DNA of 59,728 bases from Candidatus Levilactobacillus faecigallinarum (GCA_019113985.1 DXGJ01000016.1:1-59728), one strand, 5' to 3'. Shown: positions 1 through 8,978, counted from the stretch's first letter. The notes: generated by a model not told the origin, from the letters alone. Translations and numbers: made by a program.

Positions 1-167
1 TTGTAGCTCATCGATTGTTGTTACATTTTTAAAGCGAATTGACTTCGCAAATATTGCTTTGGGTTTGAACCTAATGTTCAAACCGCCCTACACATATTTG
101 GTTTGTCGAAACAATGTTCAGTTTTCAAAGGTCTACCAAGTTGTTTTCTTTCGTTAACAGCTTAATC
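1..167 (-). other. rRNA operon leader (5' untranscribed-to-16S segment), operon continues left of window
   Basis: Read on the minus strand, this segment follows two perfect housekeeping promoters and contains the CTTTGAAAACTGAACA stretch (plus-strand 114-129) that is typical of Firmicutes rRNA leaders and spacers. Two hairpins follow: an inverted repeat at 62-84 (GGTTTGAAC arms) and a smaller one at 34-48 (GCGAA arms). There is no coding frame. The 16S gene itself is not in the window, so the assignment rests on the leader sequence and promoter strength. Confidence 0.72.
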
Positions 168-196
168 ATCATATCATCTTACTGATGTGATGTCAA
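168..196 (-). promoter_or_regulatory. rRNA promoter, proximal (consensus)
   Basis: Minus-strand -35 TTGACA (191-196) and -10 TATGAT (168-173) are separated by exactly 17 bp. It is the promoter nearest the rRNA leader. Confidence 0.8.
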
Positions 197-257
197 CAAG
201 AAGTTTGATTTAACAACGTTTCTCGTTGATAGCCAATCGCTAAGCGACAGCTTATTT

Positions 258-287
258 AATATATCATTTAATTGCCACGCTTGTCAA
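258..287 (-). promoter_or_regulatory. rRNA promoter, middle
   Basis: Minus-strand -35 TTGACA (282-287) and -10 TATATT (258-263), spacer 18 bp, in an AT-rich context. It stands in tandem with the proximal promoter 91 bp downstream, the usual arrangement for growth-rate-controlled rRNA operons. Confidence 0.72.
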
Positions 288-346
288 CAACTAATTTCAA
301 TCGTTTGAATTGGTCTAGTTGGTGATGCGCCGTGACAACGTATATA

Positions 347-375
347 AGAATACCAACCACGAGCGTCCACGTCAA
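347..375 (-). promoter_or_regulatory. possible third, distal rRNA promoter
   Basis: Minus-strand TTGACG (370-375) and TATTCT (347-352) with a 17-bp spacer. It has the same orientation as the two rRNA promoters and no other gene lies between. The stretch from here to the tyrS terminator (376-504) shows nothing else recognisable. Confidence 0.5.
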
Positions 376-504
376 CTAAAAACATGAAATTAAACACACC
401 TTTTTTCAAAGACAAATCATCTTCATGAAACCAATGTTAATGTTACGGATTGGCCGTGTGTTCCCTCCTAAAATCAATTCCGCTGTTCGCTTTTATTTTG
501 ACGC

Positions 505-543
505 TAAAAAAGCCCAGCTAACAAATTTCGTCAGCTGAGCTTT
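505..543 (-). terminator. terminator of tyrS
   Basis: Minus-strand hairpin with AAAGCTCAGCT / AGCTGGGCTTT arms followed by a T run, 12 bp past the tyrS stop codon. Confidence 0.85.
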
Positions 544-555
544 CATTTTTAATCA

Positions 556-1815
556 TTAATCCGCAACTCGGGCCAAGAAATAACGCTTCTTCCCCCGACG
601 AACAATGACGAACTTACCATCGAACGCGCTAGTTGGGTCAATTTCAGCGGCCGGATCGGTCACTTTTTCACCGTTGATGCGAATCGCACCATTGGTCACA
701 TCTTCACGCGCTTGCCGCCGTGAAGATTCGATTTTGGTAGTGTCAACTAGCCACTCAACCAGCCCCTGCTTGGCACTGGTAACCGTCACGGATGGCATAT
801 TCTTAAACCCCTGTTCAATTTCACTAGCCGTCAAATCTGCAACATCTCCAGAGAACAATGCCTTGGTGATGTGTTGGGCTTCAACAACGGCCTGCTTACC
901 ATGAACGAATTCCGTTACCTCTTCAGCCAACCGGGTCTGGGCTTCCCGCTTCTCAGGATGCGTCGCCACGGCGTCAGCCAAGGTCTGAATCTGGTCTTGG
1001 CTTAAGAACGTAAAGTACTTCAGGAATTTGACCACGTCACGGTCATCCGTGTTGATCCAGAATTGATAGAACTCGTAAGGTGACGTCTTTTCTGGGTCGA
1101 GCCAGACGTTCCCGCCTTCGGACTTCCCGAACTTGGTCCCATCAGCCTTCAACAATAGGGGAATCGTTAAGCCGTAAACCTTCGCGTCCGAGCCTTCTTG
1201 CCGGTGAATCAGGTCGATACCGGACGTGATGTTCCCCCACTGGTCAGCGCCACCAATCTGTAACTGGACGTCTTCGTGCTTGTAGAGGTGTAAGAAATCG
1301 ATTGATTGGAGAATCTGGTACGTGAACTCGGTGTAAGAGATACCGACTTCCAACCGCGATGCAACGATTTCCTTGTTCAACATGGTATTGACGTTAAACA
1401 GCTTCCCGTAATCGCGTAAGAAGTCTAATAGGCTCAGCTTAGACAGCCAGTCGTAGTTGTTCACAATCTTAAAGCTGCCATCTTGGCCAAAGAGGTGTTC
1501 CATCTGGGCCGTCAAACAGTCCTGGTTGTGCCGTACTTGGTCCATGGTCTGTAAGACCCGTTCGGCCTTCTTCCCAGATGGGTCCCCAATCGAACCCGTT
1601 GCCCCACCAATCACAATGTATGGCCGATGACCCGCCAACTGGAACCGTTTGAGAATCATGAACGGAATCAAATGACCAATGTGCATCGAGTCCCCCGTGG
1701 GGTCGATACCGGCGTACAGACCTACCGCCTTTTCGTTGACGAGGTCGGCCAAGCCCGCTTCGTCAGTTTGTTGATTAATGGCACCGCGCCACTTCAGTTC
1801 ATCAATAATCGACAT
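556..1815 (-). CDS. tyrS: tyrosyl-tRNA synthetase
   Basis: Charges tRNA-Tyr with tyrosine using ATP, in the cytoplasm. The 419-aa protein has the class I HIGH motif at about residues 45-48 (MHIGHL), the KFGKS form of the KMSKS loop around residue 230, and a C-terminal S4-type RNA-binding domain in the last 70 residues, as in TyrS-type enzymes. I chose the ATG at 1815 (MSIIDEL), preceded by AGGAGG at 1823-1828. The frame stays open upstream to 1980, but that part is the T-box leader. The gene is monocistronic, with its own T-box and terminator, so expression should rise when uncharged tRNA-Tyr accumulates. Confidence 0.96.
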   Translation of the reverse strand: MSIIDELKWRGAINQQTDEAGLADLVNEKAVGLYAGIDPTGDSMHIGHLIPFMILKRFQLAGHRPYIVIGGATGSIGDPSGKKAERVLQTMDQVRHNQDCLTAQMEHLFGQDGSFKIVNNYDWLSKLSLLDFLRDYGKLFNVNTMLNKEIVASRLEVGISYTEFTYQILQSIDFLHLYKHEDVQLQIGGADQWGNITSGIDLIHRQEGSDAKVYGLTIPLLLKADGTKFGKSEGGNVWLDPEKTSPYEFYQFWINTDDRDVVKFLKYFTFLSQDQIQTLADAVATHPEKREAQTRLAEEVTEFVHGKQAVVEAQHITKALFSGDVADLTASEIEQGFKNMPSVTVTSAKQGLVEWLVDTTKIESSRRQAREDVTNGAIRINGEKVTDPAAEIDPTSAFDGKFVIVRRGKKRYFLARVAD

Positions 1816-1829
1816 GTCTATTCCTCCTA

Positions 1830-2062
1830 AAATATAAACAAAAAAGTCCCCAATGGCCAAAGCCATCAGGGACGAATTAAAAATCCGCGTTACCACCCAA
1901 GTTGTTGTCGCAAGACAACCTCTCGTCATCGTTAACGGAATGACCCGCCAATCACTTGGCCGCTCCTCAGCGTAATTCATGTTATCGGACGTTCCAATTC
2001 ACAGCACCATTGGATCTCTTGACCGTTGCCGAGCACACTACTCAACTGATTCTTCGCTTATG
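1830..2062 (-). promoter_or_regulatory. Tyr-specific T-box leader of tyrS
   Basis: The conserved T-box core TGGGTGGTAACGCG lies on the minus strand (plus 1887-1900). It is followed by an intrinsic terminator hairpin at 1839-1874 (CGTCCCTGATGGC / GCCATTGGGGAC arms, then T6). A stem I-like region with the AGAGA-type motif lies upstream at about 2005-2020. A TAC triplet at 1972-1974 is a plausible tyrosine specifier codon. By established T-box mechanism, uncharged tRNA-Tyr pairing at the specifier and T-box would favour the antiterminator. The exact specifier position is inferred. Confidence 0.9.
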
Positions 2063-2068
2063 CCCTTG

Positions 2069-2097
2069 ATGATACCGGCAGACCGGTCAAAAGTCAA
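2069..2097 (-). promoter_or_regulatory. promoter of the tyrS T-box transcript
   Basis: Minus-strand TTGACT (2092-2097) and TATCAT (2069-2074) with a 17-bp spacer, immediately upstream of the T-box leader. Confidence 0.65.
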
Positions 2098-2104
2098 TGC
2101 TGGT

Positions 2105-3487
2105 TTAGAAGAACTCGGCAATGCTGGTCCAAACAATCTGAATGTTCAGGATGGTTAGGACGATGGTACTGATCCAGGCCAGGTAGGTAATCCACTTTTT
2201 GTTCACGTACTCCTCACCCATAATCTTCTTCGAGGACGTGAAAATCGTCAGCGGAATCATCGAGAACGGCAGGGCAATCGACAAGAAGACCTGGGAATTG
2301 ACCAATAATCGATCCAAGGCCAACTCACTCCCCCCGTAGATGATTGTACAAATAATGACCGGGGCCACCGAGAGTAACCGGGTAACCAGGCGCCGGACCC
2401 AAATCGGAATCTTCAGGTTGATAAACCCTTCCATAATGACCTGTCCGGTCAGGGTTCCCGTTATCGTCGAATTCTGGCCCGAAGCCAAGAGCGCGACGGC
2501 AAACAGGGTCGATAGGAACGGTGACGCCACGGCTCCCGCCAGCTTATTATCTTGTAAGGCGCTGTAAAGTTGACCAAAAGTCCCCAGTTGGTCGGCGTTT
2601 TTCCCAAAGAACAGGGCAGCACCCAAAAGTAACAGGAGGCAGTTAATGACGAACGCACCTATCAACTGAATATTGGAGTCCCAGGTGGTGAATTTCACAG
2701 CTCGGCGCATTTCGGCCGGATCGTTTCGGTCAAACTTTCGGGTCTGCGCAATCGACGAATGCAAGTACAAGTTATGCGGCATCACTGTGGCCCCCACAAT
2801 TCCCAAGGCCATGGTCAACTGACCGGGATGGAGAATCTGCGCTTGGGGCACAAAGTTAGCCACGGCCTGGCCCATGTTAGGTTGCGCAATAATGACCTCG
2901 TAAGCGAAGACCACCAGAATCACCGCAATCAAACAGATGACAATGGCTTCGATCTTTCGGAAACCTAATTTCGTCAGTAATAATAGAAGTAAGACGTCAA
3001 AAACCGTTAGGGCGACCCCGATAATCAACGGAATCCCGAATAACAATTGGAGGGCAATGGCGCCCCCAATCACTTCGGCAATATCCGTGGCCATAATCGC
3101 CAACTCGGTCACAATCCAGAGTACGAACCCGATACGTTTAGTGGTGTGGGCCCGCGTTGCCTGGGCCAAGTCCATTTGCGTCACAATGCCCAGTTTAGCC
3201 GCCATGTATTGCAACAACATCGCAATCAAACTGGAAATCAAGATCACCGACATTAAGAGGTACCCGTACTGTGCACCCCCACCAATTGACGTTACCCAGT
3301 TTCCTGGATCCATGTACCCCACCGCGACCAAGGCCCCCGGACCTGAGAAAGCAATCAGGTTTTTCCAAAACCCCTTTTCTTTGGGTATCGTCACCGTCGC
3401 GTTAATTTCTTCTAGCGATGGTCCGTTTGCGTAGCTGGTCAAGCCCCCCGACTTTTCCAGCGTGCTTTTTGACACGTTATCTGTCAT
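2105..3487 (-). CDS. mntH: Nramp family divalent metal (Mn2+/H+) symporter
   Basis: Proton-coupled uptake of manganese and possibly other divalent metals across the cytoplasmic membrane. The 460-aa protein has the Nramp metal-binding signature DPGNW at about residues 60-64 in the first membrane segment and the [10 protein letters not shown] signature around residue 240, with about eleven hydrophobic segments. I took the ATG at 3487 (MTDNVSK), preceded by GGGGAGTGG; a longer open frame to 3625 runs through the promoter. Lactobacilli accumulate high Mn2+ and often carry several MntH paralogues. No metal riboswitch is visible upstream. Confidence 0.92.
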   Translation of the reverse strand: MTDNVSKSTLEKSGGLTSYANGPSLEEINATVTIPKEKGFWKNLIAFSGPGALVAVGYMDPGNWVTSIGGGAQYGYLLMSVILISSLIAMLLQYMAAKLGIVTQMDLAQATRAHTTKRIGFVLWIVTELAIMATDIAEVIGGAIALQLLFGIPLIIGVALTVFDVLLLLLLTKLGFRKIEAIVICLIAVILVVFAYEVIIAQPNMGQAVANFVPQAQILHPGQLTMALGIVGATVMPHNLYLHSSIAQTRKFDRNDPAEMRRAVKFTTWDSNIQLIGAFVINCLLLLLGAALFFGKNADQLGTFGQLYSALQDNKLAGAVASPFLSTLFAVALLASGQNSTITGTLTGQVIMEGFINLKIPIWVRRLVTRLLSVAPVIICTIIYGGSELALDRLLVNSQVFLSIALPFSMIPLTIFTSSKKIMGEEYVNKKWITYLAWISTIVLTILNIQIVWTSIAEFF

Positions 3488-3520
3488 CTTTTCCACTCCC
3501 CTATTTCCTAATGTTTCATC

Positions 3521-3548
3521 ATTATACCGGAGAGTTCTACCCTGTAAA
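3521..3548 (-). promoter_or_regulatory. mntH promoter
   Basis: Minus-strand TTTACA (3543-3548), 16-bp spacer, TATAAT (3521-3526), 33 bp upstream of the chosen start. It lies inside the longer open frame and so supports the shorter MntH. Confidence 0.72.
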
Positions 3549-3752
3549 TGCCTTTTTACCGGCGTTTCACAGGCTTTTTTGATTGCCCCATCAAGCACTT
3601 TTTCGTCAAAGACCGGTCCCACCACGTTAACACCGTTTTCGCGTTTATTATCCTATTAATATTGGGGCCATTCGGGGGTCAAAACACGAAATATCTCTTC
3701 GAAAATTGGGTTTTATCCGTGTGCTCCTCCTCTGCTAGGCAACCTTATCATT

Positions 3753-3778
3753 AAAAAAGGCCGGCGCCTTCGCCGACC
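3753..3778 (-). terminator. terminator of the MarR-type gene
   Basis: Minus-strand GGTCGGCG / CGCCGGCC stem with an AAGG loop, followed by six T. Confidence 0.8.
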
Positions 3779-3795
3779 AATCTTACATCTCAGTC

Positions 3796-4164
3796 TCATT
3801 CAGCCGCCGCCTGGAGGTCCCGCAGTGTCTGCCGTAGCGTCGCCGGTAGCTGGTGCTGGATAACCTGTAACTGTGCCTGCCCCCTAGCCGTCAACGCTAG
3901 GTACCGGCGTCGGCGATCATCATCTGCCACATGCTGGCTTAGATATCCCCGGCGGCACAGACTGACCACCAAGTTAGAGGTTCGCGTGGCCGAAAATCCC
4001 AGCTTATCCGCGACTTGGGCCACCGACAAATGCTCGACTGCAACGTATCCCAGCAGCTGACACTGTGGCAGATTAAGCGTCAAGCTGGCCAGCGGCTGAT
4101 TGTAGCAGTGCGTAATCATCTCATAAATCGCCATCAGCTTGTTCAAATCATCCTGCTCTGCCAT
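3796..4164 (-). CDS. MarR family transcriptional regulator
   Basis: A 122-aa winged-helix DNA-binding protein. Helix-turn-helix at about residues 45-75 (VAVEHLSVAQVADKLG then SATRTSNLVVSLCRRGYL), followed by a wing with DDDRRRRYLALT, the D-R-R pattern characteristic of MarR proteins. The start is the ATG at 4164 (MAEQDDL), with GGAGTG 9 nt upstream. It stands alone between two oppositely spaced units, so its target cannot be inferred from context. It could regulate the adjacent mntH or itself. Confidence 0.85.
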   Translation of the reverse strand: MAEQDDLNKLMAIYEMITHCYNQPLASLTLNLPQCQLLGYVAVEHLSVAQVADKLGFSATRTSNLVVSLCRRGYLSQHVADDDRRRRYLALTARGQAQLQVIQHQLPATLRQTLRDLQAAAE

Positions 4165-4292
4165 CGTCTTCACTCCAATATCTTCAAAAATTAATGGCCA
4201 ATTCATGTCAGCCCATAGCGGCGTGCCATTGCACTTTATGAATCCGCTTACATTATAGTATACTACGTCGCTGACGATGGCGTAGTCCGAAC

Positions 4293-5759
4293 TTAGTCGG
4301 CGTGTTGAAAATCTAACGCAAACAAGGACAAATCGTGGTGGCGCAAAGTCCGAATCAGGCGATCAAGGTTCTCACCGTATTCCAACTCCTTAATCCAGTG
4401 GAACGTCTCCAGGTGGTTTTCGCTGGCAAACGCTGCTGCTAACTCGTCGGTGCCGTACATGACAATGTAGTTCGACCGTTTCTGGGGGTCGATTACCATC
4501 TGGTCACACAAAATTTGCAGGTGAACCACCCCACCCAGCAACCGGTTAAAGACGTCCGTGGTCACCCCGACCATGTCGTAGGAGACCAGAATCTCAACTT
4601 TCGCCGCCGTCAGGTTCAACCCGTTAGTGTATTTACTCAGGTAGTTCTGGACCAGCCGAAGATCACTACTGTTGATAATCTGTGGATACAAGCGGGCCAT
4701 GCTGTTCGCCAACGAAGCCGCTGCCGCCGTAGATGTGTCAGTCGCCCGGTAGAGCGTGGTAATTTCCGGTCGCAATAACGGATCCACCCGGAATAGCAAC
4801 ATGAATTGACACAGGGAAAACAACCAGTTGGCGAACCAGTTGTCCCCCGTCGCATAGTCGGCAAGTTCCACCACACCAGGCGCCAACTCATAATCTGGCA
4901 AACGCTGTTGCAGGCCGTGGAAAAGCCGTTTCAGACTATTCGGTTGAAGTGACCGCACGAAATACGGCGAACTGGTCATCAGATAGTCCAGCGTCGCCAG
5001 TTCCGTTAGGACGGCCTTGGGCGAATCGCCCAATTGTTGCTGGAAGTGCCGTGCCAACGCTCGTAAGTCCGTTAAATGAGCTAACGGTAACCGGAGCGGG
5101 GCGTACCGGTGATCCTGCGAAAGCCGCAACAAACAAATCGTCAGTAACATCTCCCGGTGTTCCGCCAATCCCGGTGAGTCACAGTAAAGTTGGCTCCCCG
5201 TGTAGGTGGTCCGAATCGCCGTGGCCAGTGGTCGATACGCCTGTGGAACGGGCGGTAACTCCGTTAAAGTGGTCATGGTCGTCGTAAATATCGTCAAATA
5301 TAGTAGCTGAATCAACGCCTCGTTACCCACTATCTGCAAAGGATTCGTAGTCAACTCAAGTTGATACTGGGCTAATTGTTCACGCATCGGCCGCATCCGC
5401 CGGTTGAACGTTGACAGGCTAATTCCGTGGGCGTCACAAACATCCTGGGCCCGTTGCTCGGGATGCGTCAACGTCGTCAGGATGGCTTGATACGGAATGC
5501 TGTTGATGTACAGCCAGTGCCGGTATTCATCCGGCGTGACCGTGGTCTCCAACGCATCCTTGGTTAATTCCGTCGCCGGTGCCAACTTCAAAAGATCGGC
5601 CCGGAGATTCAACAAAACGTGGTATGCTTGCGAGTAGCTCTCCGTCGTACTCGTGGCAAAGTCCGCTAAGTTAAAATGGCCCCCTTGGTCATTAATAAAC
5701 GTTAGCAAACGAATCTTACGCGTCGCTTTCGACGTTAGCATCGCATCATCAATCTTCAC
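4293..5759 (-). CDS. Mga/PRD-like helix-turn-helix transcriptional regulator
   Basis: A 488-aa cytoplasmic regulator. The N-terminal half has two helix-turn-helix-like segments, one near residues 15-60 and one near 105-140 (QDVCDAHGISLSTFNRRM). The middle is helical, and the C-terminal part after about residue 390 looks like an EIIB-type fold. This matches the architecture of Mga/AtxA-like regulators, which in other Firmicutes respond to PTS phosphorylation. I chose the GTG at 5759 (VKIDDAM) because GGGGGA precedes it by 9 nt; the frame is open 23 codons further. No PTS gene lies nearby. A family-level call only. Confidence 0.7.
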   Translation of the reverse strand: MKIDDAMLTSKATRKIRLLTFINDQGGHFNLADFATSTTESYSQAYHVLLNLRADLLKLAPATELTKDALETTVTPDEYRHWLYINSIPYQAILTTLTHPEQRAQDVCDAHGISLSTFNRRMRPMREQLAQYQLELTTNPLQIVGNEALIQLLYLTIFTTTMTTLTELPPVPQAYRPLATAIRTTYTGSQLYCDSPGLAEHREMLLTICLLRLSQDHRYAPLRLPLAHLTDLRALARHFQQQLGDSPKAVLTELATLDYLMTSSPYFVRSLQPNSLKRLFHGLQQRLPDYELAPGVVELADYATGDNWFANWLFSLCQFMLLFRVDPLLRPEITTLYRATDTSTAAAASLANSMARLYPQIINSSDLRLVQNYLSKYTNGLNLTAAKVEILVSYDMVGVTTDVFNRLLGGVVHLQILCDQMVIDPQKRSNYIVMYGTDELAAAFASENHLETFHWIKELEYGENLDRLIRTLRHHDLSLFALDFQHAD

Positions 5760-5812
5760 ACTGCTCACTCCCCCATGATCATGTGCGGTCCTCATCAACG
5801 ATAATAAGTAAC

Positions 5813-5839
5813 AGCCCCCGGCCACCAAGACCGAGGGCT
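5813..5839 (-). terminator. hairpin between the small unknown gene and the Mga-like gene
   Basis: Inverted repeat AGCCCTCGG / CCGGGGGCT on the minus strand (5813-5821 with 5831-5839). It has only a weak T tract, so it may be an attenuating or processing hairpin rather than a full terminator. Confidence 0.5.
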
Positions 5840-5862
5840 GACACGGTGTTCACTCACCCAAA

Positions 5863-6105
5863 CTAGGCAACATCGGTGACGACCGCATGTTGAACATCAA
5901 GCGCCGTCAGCGTTTCCTTTAAAATAATTCGGGGATCATCGTACCGAACGGCTGGCAACACGCTACTCAGGTAATTGCCCGTTAACCGTCCAGAAACGAT
6001 TTCTGGCGCGATGCGAACCTGACGACCATCCGCCAACGTTAGCGTCACGTGCTTACCGGCGACTAACTGTTCGATTAATGGTAAAGTTTCAACTTTTTGA
6101 CCCAT
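5863..6105 (-). CDS. small protein of unknown function (80 aa)
   Basis: I do not recognise this protein. It is soluble-looking, acid/base balanced, with no signal peptide or membrane segment, and begins MGQKVETLPL. A good Shine-Dalgarno (AGGAGGGTG) lies 7 nt before the ATG. The N-terminal half looks beta-rich (GKHVTLTLADGRQVRI). It lies 103 bp upstream of the Mga-like regulator on the same strand with a hairpin between, so co-transcription is possible. The RBS and sensible composition argue for a real gene. Confidence 0.6.
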   Translation of the reverse strand: MGQKVETLPLIEQLVAGKHVTLTLADGRQVRIAPEIVSGRLTGNYLSSVLPAVRYDDPRIILKETLTALDVQHAVVTDVA

Positions 6106-6335
6106 TCAATCACCCTCCTATGCGTTTTTCCATCCTTATTTTACCACGTCGGCACACTTCCGACGCATCGGGTCACTCGGCAACGTACCCACCAATAAAA
6201 TGGTTACGCCGCAAAAGTTTATGTTTTCCTTATGATTCAAACCAGGGCTATTTCGGAAAACGCTATCCATGCTATGCTCTGTTCCAGACTGGTTAATGTT
6301 ATCGATATTTAAGAACAGGGGAGAGAGAACATACC

Positions 6336-7562
6336 ATGTGGCTCAGTAATTTGAATACTTTTTTTGTCATCGGCTACCCAATCTTTGTGTCGGTCATCTG
6401 GATTACGGGTAGTTTGTTTTTTGGCCTTTTTCGCCGCCACCAACGGCAACGCCGGGTGACGCTGACCGCTGAAACGGCGCCGTTGGTCTCCATCTTGGTC
6501 CCAGCACACAACGAAAGCGACACCTTGGAAACGGCAGTCGCCTCCTTGGCCAACCTGAACTATCCCAACTATGAAGTCATCTTGATCGACGACCATAGTA
6601 CGGATACCACCCGTGACCTTATGGCCCAGCTCAAAACGCAATGGGCGTCACAGTTGACCATGACCACGCTTTCCCTTCCTGTGAATCAAGGGAAAGCGAA
6701 CGCCCTCAACCAGGGGTATCAGGTGGCCCAGGGGGACTTCATCATGGCCATCGACGCCGATTCCTTACTGGCACCCGACGCGGTCGACCAGCTGATTACC
6801 ACCCTGATTGAACGTCCCGACTACGGTGCCGTCACCGGCAAGCCGGTGGTGCGAAACCGTACGAGTCTGCTAGGTCGCTTACAGCTGCTGGAGTACGTGG
6901 CCGTGATCGACCTGATCAAGAAGGCACAGTCCTACTTAACGGGGAGCATCACCACGGTCTCTGGTGTACTGGTCGCCTTTCGCCGGGAAGCATTAGACGA
7001 TGTTCATGGCTGGAATCCCGCCGTCATGACCGAAGACATCGACATCACCTGGCGGATGTACCGCAGTCACTGGAAAGTCGCCTACGAACCACAGGCCATC
7101 TGCTGGATTTTGGTTCCCGAACACCTTCAAGGATTGTTGAAACAACGTCAACGCTGGGCCCGGGGAGGCCTCGAGGTGTTGATTACCAACTTTCGGGGGC
7201 TGTTCACCGCACCATTGGGCCAACGCTGGTTACTCCTGGAATCCGTTGTCAGCAACGTTTGGGCGCTACTGACCGCCTTCGGAATGCTAGCGTACCTATT
7301 CCAATTAGTGTTCCTACACGCATTATCATTAGACGGGAACCTGTTAGTCTTAATGTTCGTCCTAAACGGCATCCAGTTCACCTTGGGTTTCCTGGCTTCT
7401 CAGCAAACCGCACAACTGGCCGGACCCGAGCTACTGCTGGTGCCCGTTTACGTCTTGTACTACTGGCTCATCAACCTGGTGAGTTGCCTGATGGCCATTG
7501 GCTCTTACCTGGTCAACCCGCAACGCACCGGAACTTGGCGGAGTCCAGATCGGGGGTTATAG
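6336..7562 (+). CDS. pgaC: PgaC/IcaA-like processive beta-glycosyltransferase (poly-GlcNAc-type polysaccharide synthase)
   Basis: A membrane glycosyltransferase (GT2) that would polymerise a beta-linked sugar, most likely N-acetylglucosamine from UDP-GlcNAc, and extrude it. In 408 aa: N-terminal membrane segment (7-29), VSILVPAHNES (about 50-60), DDHS (about 84-87), DAD (138-140), TEDID (about 230) and the processivity motif QRQRW (269-273), then three or four C-terminal membrane segments. The start ATG at 6336 has a purine-rich SD (CAGGGGAGAG). It is first in a three-gene operon: the next gene starts 4 nt after its stop and the third overlaps. The set matches icaA-icaD-icaB or pgaC-pgaD-pgaB. 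Other GT2 products such as cellulose or hyaluronan are less likely given the adjacent deacetylase. Confidence 0.85.
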   Translation: MWLSNLNTFFVIGYPIFVSVIWITGSLFFGLFRRHQRQRRVTLTAETAPLVSILVPAHNESDTLETAVASLANLNYPNYEVILIDDHSTDTTRDLMAQLKTQWASQLTMTTLSLPVNQGKANALNQGYQVAQGDFIMAIDADSLLAPDAVDQLITTLIERPDYGAVTGKPVVRNRTSLLGRLQLLEYVAVIDLIKKAQSYLTGSITTVSGVLVAFRREALDDVHGWNPAVMTEDIDITWRMYRSHWKVAYEPQAICWILVPEHLQGLLKQRQRWARGGLEVLITNFRGLFTAPLGQRWLLLESVVSNVWALLTAFGMLAYLFQLVFLHALSLDGNLLVLMFVLNGIQFTLGFLASQQTAQLAGPELLLVPVYVLYYWLINLVSCLMAIGSYLVNPQRTGTWRSPDRGL

Positions 7563-7566
7563 AAAC

Positions 7567-7869
7567 ATGGAGAAGAGAGAGGACAAGTTTTCACCAATTA
7601 TCCGACGGGACACCACCTGGCGGAGCCGAGGGACCCGGGGAGTCATCTTGGTCGTTTTATGGGGATTCATCGCACTAGTCGTGTTGGCCAACCTGGGCTT
7701 CGGCTTGGGCTGGTACAGTGATTCCCTGGTGAGTCTGTACCTATTGTTTAACCTGAAGGTCCACGGGGACAGCCAGCTTCTACTATTCATCGGTATTCTG
7801 GCCGTTCTGACACCCATCTTCTGTGGGTGGCGCTGGTACCGTCTGAGTCAGAAAGGCGGCCACCGATGA
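7567..7869 (+). CDS. PgaD/IcaD-like small membrane protein
   Basis: A 100-aa protein with two long membrane segments (about 27-50 and 68-90) between basic ends. Size, topology and position directly after a PgaC-like synthase match PgaD/IcaD, the small partner that stimulates the synthase in poly-GlcNAc systems. Sequence identity to that family cannot be judged by eye. I chose the ATG at 7567 (MEKREDK), 4 nt after the synthase stop; the frame extends back into the synthase gene. Its stop overlaps the next start (ATGA at 7866-7869), indicating translational coupling. Confidence 0.65.
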   Translation: MEKREDKFSPIIRRDTTWRSRGTRGVILVVLWGFIALVVLANLGFGLGWYSDSLVSLYLLFNLKVHGDSQLLLFIGILAVLTPIFCGWRWYRLSQKGGHR

Positions 7870-8753
7870 GCCGCCGGCTACGACGGGGCCTGCTGATTGG
7901 GATCCTGGTGGTCATCATCTTCGGGATTGGCTGGAACGTCCACCAACAGGCGGTCAAGCAGACCGCCCAGAAGGAAAGTTACGCCCTACCACCCCGCTAT
8001 GAAAAGATGCAAAACGGCATCATGGTCCTGTGCTATCACCGCATCCTTGGGAACGACTGGTCCACCCAATTGATTCGCGACCTGTCACCGAACTCCCAGT
8101 TGCACGAGTTTAACGTGCCGGCCAATCAATTTGCACAACAGATGGCCTACCTGCACAAGCACCGGGTCAAGGTCATCCGGGCCGACACTATGTCCCGGAT
8201 GGTTAAATCCGGCAAACCGATTCACGGCAAGTACGCCGTCTTGAGCTTCGACGACATCGATCGGACCGTCCTGGACCACGCCGTCCCCGTGATGAACAAG
8301 TACAAGTTCCCCTTCACCGCCTTCATTATTACGGGGAACACTGGGGACTACCGAGAAGGGACCCAGTTGGCGACCTGGTCGCAAATCAACCGGGCTCGCC
8401 AGACCACCAATGGTCGGATGACGCTGGGACTTCACACGCACAATCTGCATCACCTGAACGCCCACATGCAACCGGTCTTCATGCAACCACACTATTCTGG
8501 GAAATTTAGACGTGATTTTGCCCTTTCCAACCGGGAACTGACCAAGCACACCGGCTACCATGCCGATTCGTTTGCCTTTCCCTACGGTTCCGGAACCGAC
8601 GCCATCAATGGTTTCCTAGCTCAGCAGCGGCTGGCCTGGGTCGCCACGCTGGACACCGGTATCGTGACCGATACGACGAACCTAAACGAAACGCCGCGGG
8701 TAATCGTCAACCATGAGAGTTGGCCGTCCATTGCCCATTGGTTTAAAAATTAA
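7866..8753 (+). CDS. membrane-anchored polysaccharide deacetylase (PgaB/IcaB-like, NodB domain)
   Basis: Predicted to remove acetyl groups from the exported polymer at the outer face of the membrane. 295 aa: basic N-terminus and one membrane segment (8-24), then a NodB-type domain with CYHRI (about 57-61), the metal-binding pair in SFDDID (about 122-127) and the histidine motif HTHNLHH (about 189-195), and FPYGSG later. The Asp-Asp plus His-x-x-x-His layout is the metal site of carbohydrate esterase family 4. It overlaps the preceding gene by 4 nt. FDDID replaces the more common FDDG. Confidence 0.82.
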   Translation: MSRRLRRGLLIGILVVIIFGIGWNVHQQAVKQTAQKESYALPPRYEKMQNGIMVLCYHRILGNDWSTQLIRDLSPNSQLHEFNVPANQFAQQMAYLHKHRVKVIRADTMSRMVKSGKPIHGKYAVLSFDDIDRTVLDHAVPVMNKYKFPFTAFIITGNTGDYREGTQLATWSQINRARQTTNGRMTLGLHTHNLHHLNAHMQPVFMQPHYSGKFRRDFALSNRELTKHTGYHADSFAFPYGSGTDAINGFLAQQRLAWVATLDTGIVTDTTNLNETPRVIVNHESWPSIAHWFKN

Positions 8754-8761
8754 GTCATCGC

Positions 8762-8808
8762 AAAAAAGCGTGCTTCGCCACCGCAAGGTTGGGCGAAGCA
8801 CGCTTTTT
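8762..8808. terminator. bidirectional terminator between the pga operon and the NCS1 permease gene
   Basis: Long stem with AAAAAGCGTGCTTCGC / GCGAAGCACGCTTTTT arms; T runs are available on both strands. The two flanking units converge here. 8810-8978 holds only a small hairpin (GCACGG arms near 8894-8909) and no gene I can see. Confidence 0.9.
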
Positions 8809-8978
8809 CTGATTTCCGTATCATCCTCAGGCAACATCCTTTGGTTTGGTTGCGACCGCTAGGACTCCGCCGCCGTCACCGGTCACCATCCCCAAGCACG
8901 GTGCGTTGCCGTGCCTGGTATGCCTAACCGTTACCGTCGAACGGGCCACTACCGGGAGTGACGAGACGTTTGTGTACC

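Noticed and set aside
1816-1980. Upstream extension of the tyrS frame giving a 474-aa protein
   Set aside because: The extension is the T-box leader and terminator; AGGAGG precedes the ATG at 1815.
3488-3625. Longer MntH N-terminus
   Set aside because: The stretch contains the TATAAT promoter and is not Nramp-like; the RBS fits the ATG at 3487.
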